Below are positions 1-5,692 of a DNA stretch of 8,153 bases, piece after piece; positions within the stretch are counted from its first letter, which is position 1; each line of letters begins with the position of its first letter. A model generated the notes under the pieces. It was not told where the DNA came from. It was given only the letters and a program-made list of their open reading frames with translations, and searched no databases. Made by a program: the position numbers and the translations under genes. The stretch comes from JAIUZI01 sp041594355 (GTDB lineage Bacteria; Pseudomonadota; Alphaproteobacteria; Rhodobacterales; Rhodobacteraceae): positions 1 to 8,153 of the forward strand of contig JBFHMM010000184.1 in assembly GCA_041594355.1 (NCBI GenBank). The letters are read 5' to 3'.

Positions 1-27
1 AACCCGGCCCAAAGGGGCCGGGTTTTT
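1..27 (-). terminator. Intrinsic terminator of the F0 ATP synthase operon
   Basis: A perfect 10-bp inverted repeat (AACCCGGCCC at 1-10, GGGCCGGGTT at 15-24) encloses the 4-nt loop AAAG. It lies about 28 nt beyond the atpF stop codon. On the minus strand the stem ends in TT at the window edge, so the rest of any U-tract is outside the window. A run of T on the plus strand (23-27) means it could also end transcription arriving from the left, making it possibly bidirectional. The hairpin is seen directly; terminator activity is inferred. Confidence 0.8.
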
Positions 28-52
28 GTGGTCGGGAATGCGTTAGCCGTGC

Positions 53-613
53 TTAGTGCAGCTTGGCGTCGACCTCGGTGATGGCGGCGTCGATCAGGCG
101 GTTGCCTTCGGCGGCGGTCATCTGTTTGGCGATCACGTCGTTGGCGGCGGCCACGGCGATCACAATGGCGCGGTCTCGGACTTCCTTGACGGCAGAAGCC
201 TCTGCCGATGCAATCTGGTCTTCGGCTGCGGCCAGGCGACGCGCAATCGATTTTTCCAGGTCCAGCTTGGCCTGCTCGGCGGCGGCGGCCGCGTCTTCGC
301 GGGCGACGGCGACGATACGCTCGGCCTGTTCCTGAACCTCTTTCTGCTTGCGCTCGTAAGACGCCAGGATAGTTTGTGCTTCTTCACGCAGGGCGCGGGC
401 TTCGTCCAGTTCGGACTTGATACCCTCGGCGCGAGTGTCCAGCATGCCGCCGATCGTTCCCGGCACCTTGAAGTAGAACAGGACGCCGATAAAGACGAGG
501 AACGCCAGCAGCACCACGAAGTTCGTGTTGTGCAGCGAGAAGAACGGGCCGCTTGCGGCAAATGCCGGGCTGGCGGAACCGATGGCGAGGGTCAGGGCGA
601 AAAGATGACGCAT
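53..613 (-). CDS. atpF: F0F1 ATP synthase subunit b
   Basis: Subunit b (186 aa) is the peripheral stalk that links membrane subunit a to the F1 head and holds the stator against rotation. The N-terminus is signal-peptide-like: a hydrophobic run ending SPAFA-ASGPF at about residues 15-24. The true membrane anchor follows at about 31-49 (NFVVLLAFLVFIGVLFYF), then a short KVPG hinge. The remainder is a long, Ala/Glu/Lys/Arg-rich helix expected to form a right-handed coiled coil with b'. It is the last gene of the operon, starting 4 nt after the atpF' stop, with an AAAGGA Shine-Dalgarno formed by the end of atpF'. Family assignment is firm. Having both b and b' is typical of alphaproteobacteria and phototrophs, and this copy, with FxxxNTxFVV before the anchor, is the b type. 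Confidence 0.95.
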   Translation of the reverse strand: MRHLFALTLAIGSASPAFAASGPFFSLHNTNFVVLLAFLVFIGVLFYFKVPGTIGGMLDTRAEGIKSELDEARALREEAQTILASYERKQKEVQEQAERIVAVAREDAAAAAEQAKLDLEKSIARRLAAAEDQIASAEASAVKEVRDRAIVIAVAAANDVIAKQMTAAEGNRLIDAAITEVDAKLH

Positions 614-617
614 GATG

Positions 618-1175
618 TTATCCTTTCATTCGCTCGGTCACGGCCGCGGCGACGCCGGCGTCGTCCGCCTTGGTGCCCAAAACGGTCACGATCTCGGCGG
701 CCGTGTCCTTGGCGACGGCTTCGATGCTTTCCAGCGCGCTGGCCCGGATCTCGGCGATTGCCTGCTCCGATTCGGCGGCTTTGGCGGCGATTTCGGCGTC
801 GGCCTTGGCGATTGCGTCATCCAGGTCAGCCTGGATTTCGGCACGGGTTTCGCCGGCAATACGCTGGGCTTCGGCGCGAGCGTCGGCCAGAGCCTTTTCA
901 TAGGCTTTCTCGGCCTCGACGGCCATCGCCTTGAGATCCTCGGCAGCGGCCAGGTCATTGGTGATGGTGCCGGCGCGTTCGGCCAAGATTCCGCCGATGC
1001 GCGGCAGCGCCACACGCGACAGGATCAGGTAGATCACGACAAGCGTGACGACGAGCCAGAAGATCTGGTTCGGGAATGTCGAGAAGTCGAGCTGCGGCAT
1101 GCCCGGCGCGCTTTCGGCGGCGGCATGGGCGGCGTCCGCTGCGGCCTGGCCGCTCTCGTGGGTGTCAGTTGCCAT
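618..1175 (-). CDS. atpF': F0F1 ATP synthase subunit b' (second stator subunit)
   Basis: This 185-aa b-type stator subunit is predicted to pair with the product of the next gene as a b/b' heterodimer. A polar, Ala-rich cytoplasmic or periplasmic N-tail (residues 1-30) is followed by LDFSTFPNQIFW and one membrane helix at about 36-55. A VALPRIGGILAER hinge, characteristic of b/b', comes next, then about 115 residues of Ala/Glu/Asp-rich coiled coil. Unlike atpF it shows no signal-peptide-like start. The start is set by a strong AAGGAGG Shine-Dalgarno (1181-1187), 5 nt before the ATG. It is separated from atpE by 90 nt holding a large hairpin, so its translation is probably independent of atpE. 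Also named atpX or atpG in some annotations. Confidence 0.94.
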   Translation of the reverse strand: MATDTHESGQAAADAAHAAAESAPGMPQLDFSTFPNQIFWLVVTLVVIYLILSRVALPRIGGILAERAGTITNDLAAAEDLKAMAVEAEKAYEKALADARAEAQRIAGETRAEIQADLDDAIAKADAEIAAKAAESEQAIAEIRASALESIEAVAKDTAAEIVTVLGTKADDAGVAAAVTERMKG

Positions 1176-1203
1176 GTCGGCCTCCTTGGGAAACGTGCTT
1201 ACA

Positions 1204-1238
1204 CCGGACGACGCGGGGCTGATGCCTGCGCCGTCCGG
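1204..1238 (-). promoter_or_regulatory. Large intercistronic hairpin between atpE and atpF'
   Basis: The outer arms CCGGACG (1204-1210) and CGTCCGG (1232-1238) pair perfectly. The inner arms ACGCGGG (1211-1217) and CCTGCGC (1225-1231) extend the stem to about 14 bp with one G-U pair and one A-C mismatch in the minus-strand RNA, closed by a 7-nt loop. No U-tract follows on the minus strand, so it is not a standard terminator. It lies 28 nt after the atpE stop and ahead of the atpF' Shine-Dalgarno. Such a structure could block 3' exonucleases and stabilise an upstream atpE transcript, or partially attenuate transcription. The structure is seen; the role is inferred. Confidence 0.65.
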
Positions 1239-1265
1239 CCGTAAGGATAGGTGTTCCGAAGGGTC

Positions 1266-1490
1266 TTAGACGGCGAACATCAGCAGCAGAGCGACCAGGA
1301 ATGCAAAAATGCCCAGTGCTTCTGCGAACGCGATGCCGATGAAGAGGGTCGCGGTCTGCGACGCGGCCGCCGAGGGGTTGCGCAGGGCGCCGGCCAGGAA
1401 GTTGCCAGCAACGTTACCAACACCGATAGCGGCTGCGCCGGAACCGATTGCTGCCAGGCCTGCGCCGATGTGTGCGAGATCGCCTTCCAT
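1266..1490 (-). CDS. atpE: F0F1 ATP synthase subunit c (c-ring proteolipid)
   Basis: The 74-aa proteolipid is a two-helix hairpin that oligomerises into the rotating c-ring. Helix 1 carries the Gly/Ala-packing motif GAGLAAIGSGAAAIGVG (about 9-25). The polar cytoplasmic loop contains Arg37-Asn38-Pro39. Helix 2 (about 47-72) contains the ion-binding carboxylate Glu57 in FAEALGI. No Gln is present at the usual sodium-coordinating place in helix 1, so proton coupling is the likelier mode (inference). The start follows AAGGAG (1498-1503) with suitable spacing. Hairpins lie in the spacers on both sides (1546-1564 and 1204-1238), suggesting that this cistron is expressed differently from its neighbours, as its high stoichiometry would require. 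Confidence 0.97.
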   Translation of the reverse strand: MEGDLAHIGAGLAAIGSGAAAIGVGNVAGNFLAGALRNPSAAASQTATLFIGIAFAEALGIFAFLVALLLMFAV

Positions 1491-1545
1491 GAGAATTCTC
1501 CTTACGATTGGAAGTTTGGATATTTGGGTTATCGTTCCTGCGTCG

Positions 1546-1564
1546 GGCGGGGCTTTACCCCACC
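1546..1564 (-). promoter_or_regulatory. Intercistronic hairpin after atpB, ahead of atpE
   Basis: GGCGGGG (1546-1552) and CCCCACC (1558-1564) pair over 7 bp with one G-U wobble in the minus-strand RNA, with a 5-nt loop. The hairpin starts 4 nt beyond the atpB TAG stop. The following 50 nt up to atpE are AT-richer than the surroundings and hold a good Shine-Dalgarno. There is no U-tract directly after the stem, so an RNA-processing or stability element is likelier than a terminator. The function is inferred. Confidence 0.45.
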
Positions 1565-1568
1565 GCTG

Positions 1569-2327
1569 CTAGTGCGACGGATGCAGCGCATCCTTAAGGT
1601 AAACACAGGTCAGAATGGTGAAGACATAGGCCTGGATGAAGGCCACCAGGACCTCCAGACCATACATTGCGGTGATGGCCAGGACCGACACCGGCGAAAT
1701 GATGGTGATGGCGGCAAAGCCCGCGAACACCTTGATCACCGCGTGCCCCGCCATGACGTTGCCCGCCAGACGAATGGAGTGGCTGACCGGACGCACGAAG
1801 TAGGAGATCAGTTCGATGATCGCCAGGATCGGGCGCAGCGGCAGCGGCGCGCTGGAGACCCAGAACAGGCCCAGGAACGCGGCGCCGTTCTTGACAAAGC
1901 CCAGCACGGTCACGGTGACGAACACCAGCAGCGCCAGCACCGCCGTAACGGCGAAATGCGAGGTGGTGGTGAAGGACAGCGGCAGCAGCCCCAGGAAGTT
2001 GGCGCAGACGATGAACATGAAGAGTGTCATGATGTAGGGGAAGTATTTCACCCCCTCCTTGCCGCAGATGTCCTCGACCATCTTGTAGACAAAGCCATAG
2101 GCCAGCTCGGCGATCGACTGCATCCGCGAGGGCACGATGGCGCGCTTGGACGTGCCAAGAACCAGCAGCGCGGTCACAGCGACGATGGCCAGCGCCATCC
2201 ACAGAGTCGCGTTAGTGGGCGTGTACCACGATATCGCGTCACCGCCGAACAGCGGCTTGATGATGAACTGGTCCATCGGGTGGAAAACCAGCCCGCCTTC
2301 TTCTGCGCCGTGTGCTTCGCTTGCCAC
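1569..2327 (-). CDS. atpB: F0F1 ATP synthase subunit a
   Basis: Subunit a (252 aa) forms the proton half-channels against the c-ring. Several membrane helices are visible: about 41-58, 95-117, 126-145, 165-178, 195-220 and 222-245. The essential stator Arg is Arg186 in SHSIRLAGNVMAGH. The conserved helix near the C-terminus reads LEVLVAFIQAYVFTIL, with Gln232 matching the family's conserved Gln. The soluble N-tail (MASEAHGAEEGG) is typical of alphaproteobacteria. The start codon is GTG (2325-2327), only 3 nt after the atpI TGA, with a GAGGGA Shine-Dalgarno inside the end of atpI, so the two are probably translationally coupled. The stop is TAG, followed at once by a hairpin. Confidence 0.96.
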   Translation of the reverse strand: MASEAHGAEEGGLVFHPMDQFIIKPLFGGDAISWYTPTNATLWMALAIVAVTALLVLGTSKRAIVPSRMQSIAELAYGFVYKMVEDICGKEGVKYFPYIMTLFMFIVCANFLGLLPLSFTTTSHFAVTAVLALLVFVTVTVLGFVKNGAAFLGLFWVSSAPLPLRPILAIIELISYFVRPVSHSIRLAGNVMAGHAVIKVFAGFAAITIISPVSVLAITAMYGLEVLVAFIQAYVFTILTCVYLKDALHPSH

Positions 2328-2330
2328 GTT

Positions 2331-2672
2331 TCAGTCCCTCTTCTCTTCTCCGGCCCCGGTGTCCGCACCGCCGGCCAGCTGTTTCGCCTCGATCTCGCGG
2401 GCCGAACGCATCATCGTCAAAATGCCCGCCGCCAGACCCAGCAATGTAAACAGCACCAGGAAAACCGGGAGTGTCCCGAACAGGCGATCCAGCCCGTACC
2501 CGATGCCAAAGCCGATCCCGAGACCGGCAACAAGTTCGATGACCATCCGCCAGGCGAGTTCGCCACCGGATATGTCGCTGTCCGCGCGCCTGGCGGGCGC
2601 CTGGGCCCCTTTTACTGCGTCGATCCGCGCCTCGAGCTGCGCCAGGCGCTGCTTTTGGTCGTCTTCGGTCAC
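2331..2672 (-). CDS. atpI: AtpI, F0 assembly factor (ATP synthase protein I)
   Basis: A 113-aa membrane protein and first gene of the F0 operon. A short charged N-terminal segment with coiled-coil character (about 1-22) precedes two Gly-rich membrane helices (about 42-62 and 68-88), with RMVIELVAGLGIGFGIGYGL typical of the AtpI family. The C-tail is polar. In other bacteria AtpI is known to assist c-ring assembly and is not part of the finished enzyme. The start is taken as GTG (2670-2672), preceded by a TGAGGAT Shine-Dalgarno at about 2680-2686. It is read from the candidate promoter just upstream and is nearly contiguous with atpB. Confidence 0.9.
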   Translation of the reverse strand: MTEDDQKQRLAQLEARIDAVKGAQAPARRADSDISGGELAWRMVIELVAGLGIGFGIGYGLDRLFGTLPVFLVLFTLLGLAAGILTMMRSAREIEAKQLAGGADTGAGEEKRD

Positions 2673-2701
2673 GGCGCAATCCTCACGCTGATTTGTTGAT
2701 G

Positions 2702-2730
2702 GTGCTAAGGTGCGCGGGGCGCAGAGTCAA
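2702..2730 (-). promoter_or_regulatory. Candidate sigma-70-type promoter of the atp F0 operon
   Basis: On the minus strand, TTGACT (2725-2730) matches the -35 consensus at five of six positions. It is followed at 17-nt spacing by TAGCAC (2702-2707), a weak -10 keeping T-1, A-2 and A-5. Transcription would start near 2695, leaving a 5' leader of about 23 nt before the atpI GTG. A small CGATC-CT-GATCG dyad (2731-2742) abuts the -35. This is the best candidate in the 231-bp divergent gap to the ArsR-type gene. Confidence 0.5.
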
Positions 2731-2847
2731 CGATCCTGATCGCGTTCGGAGTTTTCAGTCAGCGCGTTGTTTTTATGTGTATTTTTCAAGAGATGAAATG
2801 GGCGGGCTTTTCTGTCGCAGCGGCTGTTAGCGTGAAAGGCCAGGGTT

Positions 2848-2878
2848 TTGCATATTCAACCATCTGGTTGATGATTAT
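2848..2878 (+). promoter_or_regulatory. Operator/promoter of the ArsR-type regulator
   Basis: A perfect dyad TCAACCA-TC-TGGTTGA (2856-2871) sits 32 nt before the start codon. It lies between a possible -35 (TTGCAT, 2848-2853) and a possible -10 (GATTAT, 2873-2878; 19-nt spacing). A repressor bound there would block RNA polymerase. Short dyads of this kind are usual for dimeric winged-helix ArsR repressors, so negative autoregulation is the simplest reading. The palindrome is seen; promoter and operator roles are inferred. Confidence 0.55.
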
Positions 2879-2903
2879 ACAGGCAGGATGCTAGGGGCTG
2901 GTT

Positions 2904-3257
2904 ATGGCTGATCCACTTGATACCGTGTTCGCGGCCCTGGCCGATCCGACGCGCCGCGCGATTCTGGCGATGTTGCTGGAAGACGACATGGCGGTGACGG
3001 ATGTGGCCGAGCCGTTCGAGATGTCGCTGGCGGCGATTTCCAAGCATCTGGTCATCCTGAGTCGCGCCGGGTTGATCGCGCAGGAAAAACGCGGGCGGGT
3101 CAAGTGGTGCAAGCTAAAGCCTGATGCGATGCGCGCGGCCAGTGTCTGGATGCAGGGGTTCGGCCAATTTGAACCGGTGAACCTCGATGCGTTCGAGCGT
3201 TTTCTGAAGGCGGAGTTGTCAGATCTCCCTGACGGAGAGGCCGCCGAGACCGGCTGA
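2904..3257 (+). CDS. ArsR-family winged-helix transcriptional regulator
   Basis: A 117-aa DNA-binding repressor-type protein. The N-terminus DPLDTVFAALADPTRRAILAML is the standard ArsR opening. The helix-turn-helix follows at about 29-56 (VTDVAEPFEMSLAAISKHL), then the wing at about 58-71 (GLIAQEKRGRVKWCKL). The ELCVC-type metal-binding motif of arsenic/cadmium sensors is absent, and the only Cys is in the wing, so metal sensing is not supported. It most resembles the ArsR subgroup often paired with an AHSA1/SRPBCC-domain protein, but no such gene follows here. The ATG is preceded by AGGGG (about 2892-2896). The gene faces a broken hydrolase gene and is divergent from atpI. The family is sure; the ligand and targets are unknown. 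Confidence 0.92.
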   Translation: MADPLDTVFAALADPTRRAILAMLLEDDMAVTDVAEPFEMSLAAISKHLVILSRAGLIAQEKRGRVKWCKLKPDAMRAASVWMQGFGQFEPVNLDAFERFLKAELSDLPDGEAAETG

Positions 3258-3264
3258 GGCGATT

Positions 3265-3879
3265 TCAGTTCAGATGCGTGCCGAAGAGGGCCAGAGTGGG
3301 TTTCAGGCCTGCGCTGCCGCCTCGGCCTCGTAGCGCGTTGCCGTGTCGTTGCGAAACCCGTGGTTGACGGCCTCGTAGAAAAGAAATCGGCCATCACTTA
3401 GCCCCGTCAATCGACCCCCGCATGGTACGGCCTTCGCCATCGGTGCTGGAGTAGCCGTCCAGAGGGCTTAGCCCATCGGGGCAAAGAGTGAAGTATCCGG
3501 CCTTGGCCGTGCGCCGCACCACGTCATGGATATAGGGGTTCAGCCCTCGGTTCTTGTCCACCACCAATACCCCCTGCAGCGAACCGGAGGCGCCGGCGGG
3601 CCGGGCCACCAGCCCGCGAATGTTGCCGTGGCCCTCGGGGCTGGGCTATTCGACCCATTCCGTTTCAATCGCCGGATCATCCGGCGCCACCTGCTGCCCC
3701 TGGGCATAGTTCGGTTGCAGCTGGTCCAGGATCATCGCGCCGGTCACCCCGTCGGCGGCATAGCGGTCGGACCGCGAAATGAACTCGCGCTTGGACATGG
3801 CGCCATGCACGTGGCCGTCGAAAATATCGAGGATACGCGGGTCGAAATCGATGGCCTTCTTGCGGGGCATTTCCTTCAT
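3265..3879 (-). pseudogene. Broken dienelactone hydrolase family gene (internal deletion)
   Basis: This is the remnant of an alpha/beta hydrolase of the dienelactone hydrolase family (YghX-like). Intact, it would be a cytoplasmic or exported hydrolase of about 290 aa. The N-terminal 77 codons (3646-3879) are well preserved and have an AAAGGGG Shine-Dalgarno at 3887-3893. An amber TAG at 3646-3648 falls in frame after EWVE where relatives usually have Tyr. The same frame then continues PSPEGHG and on through GVLVVDKNRGLNPYI to a TGA at 3394. There the sequence jumps, in another frame, to FYEAVNHGFRNDTATRYE (3303-3395), the segment holding the catalytic His. So roughly 100 residues, including the nucleophile elbow GFCFGG and the catalytic Asp, are missing. 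A further 1-nt loss near 3305 moves the frame again to PTLALFGTHL and stop (3265). It is non-functional as a hydrolase. Confidence 0.85.
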
Positions 3880-3947
3880 CGGGTCACCCCTTTGTCGGAC
3901 CGGTGCAGTCTGCCACGGTCCCGGCGATTCGGATCGTCACGCCCGCG

Positions 3948-4772
3948 TTACACCAGGGCATCGTACCCCGACAGTCGGATATCCAGGTCGGCGCGGGTCC
4001 AACTGCCATCGCCGAGCCGCCACATCGGTTCGGCCAGCAGCTTGAAATCCGCGATGTCGCACGCGGGAAAACTCAGACCCATGGAATGCGCCATCGGCAC
4101 CCGCACACCCGGTTTCGGGTTCAGCCCCGGCCGGATATCGGTTGTGTTCATTTTCAGGTGGTGCGCGATGTCCCATTCCTGCACCACACCATTCTGCCGT
4201 GTAACCACCCAACAATGCATGTCGGAGCAATGGCTGCGCTTTTCTTCGGGGATGAAATAGCCGGTGACATAGCCGGCCTCGAAACCGGCGGCGCGGCAGC
4301 AGGCGATGAAATAGGCGTTGATGTCTATACAGGAGCCTCGGGTCAGCCCGCACAACTGCGGGATCTCGTCGTGACCGTCATAGAATCGGGTATCGGCGTG
4401 GTCATAGGTGAACCGGGAGGCGACATGATCGGCGATGCCCTTGATCCCGGCGGGCGTCATCGCGCGGATCTCTTGCGCCAGCGCATCGGCGAAACGGGTA
4501 TAACGACTGTCGCGCGGGGCAAACAGCGCCTCGGGATAAGGCGCGCCCTTGGGGGCAAAGGCCCAGCGCAGGTGCAGCCGGTCTGCATCCGGCGTCAGCC
4601 ACAGCGCGTGCTGTGCCGCGCCGGGGTCGGATACGATGTGTTGCGTGGCACCTGACACGTGAACCGAGAGCGGCGCGGCATGGGGCGTGGACAGACCCAG
4701 CGGCGCGATCAGATGCGCGCCGGGACGGGTCGTCTGGACATCGACGGTCAGAATGATGGGGGCCATGGTCAT
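3948..4772 (-). CDS. Transglutaminase-like family cysteine protein
   Basis: A 274-aa protein with a C-terminal-half transglutaminase/protease-like core. The catalytic triad is visible as Cys148 in GSCIDINAYF, His186 in SDMHCWVV and Asp201 in EWDIAHH. The N-terminal 110 residues form the beta-rich domain usual in bacterial members (related to SMART TGc proteins), with no signal peptide, so a cytoplasmic location is likely. The substrate is unknown; members act as amidases, proteases or crosslinking enzymes. The start overlaps the eamA stop (ATGA, 4769-4772), implying coupled translation; a second ATG two codons later is possible. Neither ATG has a convincing Shine-Dalgarno, which fits reinitiation. 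It is the last gene of the lysR-eamA operon. Confidence 0.85.
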   Translation of the reverse strand: MTMAPIILTVDVQTTRPGAHLIAPLGLSTPHAAPLSVHVSGATQHIVSDPGAAQHALWLTPDADRLHLRWAFAPKGAPYPEALFAPRDSRYTRFADALAQEIRAMTPAGIKGIADHVASRFTYDHADTRFYDGHDEIPQLCGLTRGSCIDINAYFIACCRAAGFEAGYVTGYFIPEEKRSHCSDMHCWVVTRQNGVVQEWDIAHHLKMNTTDIRPGLNPKPGVRVPMAHSMGLSFPACDIADFKLLAEPMWRLGDGSWTRADLDIRLSGYDALV

Positions 4773-5692
4773 GGCCGGGGTGTAGCGCGCGCGGATGACG
4801 CTTTGATGTCAGGTCCGTCTTGTTTCAGCAGCATCACCAGCGCCACCACCGTCATCGCGATCCCGATCAGCACCAACCCCTGTGGCACGCCATTGCCCAG
4901 GGCGATTTCCCAGAGGATGACCCAGCTGGGGGTGAGGTATGTGTAGGCCATCACCTTGGCAGAGGGCAGGCGCAGGGTGGCGAACTGCAGCAGCACGAAA
5001 GTGGCGGCGCTGGCAAAGATGGCGACGTAGAACAGGCCAATCCACACGATGGGCGGCAGGGCCGCCCATTGAGTCGCGCGAATGTCGGACCAGCCGTAGA
5101 CGGTCAGCAGCAGGCAGCCTGCCACCAGCATGCCAAAGGTGAACACCACCGCCGGTTCGCCCCGGTTCAGTTTGCGCACCATCGGCGTATAGGCGGCATG
5201 GGCCACACAGCCCCACAAGTAGATTACCTCTCCCGGCCCGATACGAAAGGCGCGCGCCGCCTGCCAATCGGCATCGAAGATGACCCAGAGCGCGCCCGCC
5301 GCGCCGATGGCCAGCGCCGCCGCCATGCGGGCCGTGGTCACCTGGCGCAGCAGCAGCCAGCCAAAGAGGGCCGAGAGGATCGGAGTCAGGGTGAACACCG
5401 CCGCCGCGCTGACCGGTGGCGCGGTTTTCAGCCCCTGGAACATCAGCACGAAGTAAATGCCGAACAACCCACCCAGAACGAGATAACGCCAGGGTGCGGC
5501 CAGAGCCGCGCGGGTCAGCTTGCCAGTCGCGGCGGCCACGGCGCCGATGATGCAAGCAGCGATCGCGAAACGCGCCGCGTTCAGGGCAGCCGGCGCGATT
5601 TCGTTTGCGACCTGCGAGCCGAGCGAAAACGACCCGGCCACCAACGCCGAGAAACTCAGCATCGCCAGATGGCCTGATGCCTGCGGGGTCAT
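4769..5692 (-). CDS. EamA/DMT-superfamily transporter (10 TM)
   Basis: An inner-membrane permease of the drug/metabolite transporter superfamily (307 aa), built from two EamA repeats: about residues 8-140 and 155-290, each with roughly five hydrophobic helices. Typical marks include APAALNAARFAIAA in the first repeat, PPVSAAAVFTLTPILSALFG at its end, and LPSAKVMAYTYLTPSW in the second. Such proteins often export amino acids or small metabolites, but the substrate cannot be read from sequence. The start is placed at the ATG overlapping the lysR stop (ATGA, 5689-5692). The longer open frame upstream of it is non-membrane sequence lying inside lysR and is not family-like. The C-terminus overlaps the transglutaminase-like gene by 4 nt. 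Control by the adjacent LysR regulator is likely. Confidence 0.9.
   Translation of the reverse strand: MTPQASGHLAMLSFSALVAGSFSLGSQVANEIAPAALNAARFAIAACIIGAVAAATGKLTRAALAAPWRYLVLGGLFGIYFVLMFQGLKTAPPVSAAAVFTLTPILSALFGWLLLRQVTTARMAAALAIGAAGALWVIFDADWQAARAFRIGPGEVIYLWGCVAHAAYTPMVRKLNRGEPAVVFTFGMLVAGCLLLTVYGWSDIRATQWAALPPIVWIGLFYVAIFASAATFVLLQFATLRLPSAKVMAYTYLTPSWVILWEIALGNGVPQGLVLIGIAMTVVALVMLLKQDGPDIKASSARATPRP

Noticed and set aside
56..934. A 292-codon plus-strand open frame opposite atpF and atpF'
   Set aside because: Shadow of the two b-type subunit genes; the Gly- and Arg-rich product has no domain.
1251..2699. A 482-codon plus-strand open frame across the atp genes
   Set aside because: It is antisense to atpE, atpB and atpI, whose identities are certain. 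The product is a Gln/Arg/His-rich low-complexity sequence typical of high-GC shadow frames.
2891..3397. A 168-codon minus-strand frame opposite the ArsR-type gene
   Set aside because: Antisense shadow with Ser/Arg-rich composition; it also overlaps the hydrolase remnant in a frame that does not match the family.
3646..3648. Possible recoded (readthrough) amber codon in the hydrolase gene
   Set aside because: Two further lesions downstream, including loss of the catalytic centre, make simple pseudogene decay the better explanation.
4820..5677. A 285-codon plus-strand frame opposite eamA
   Set aside because: Antisense to a well-supported ten-helix transporter; the Gln/His/Arg-rich product is typical of a shadow frame.
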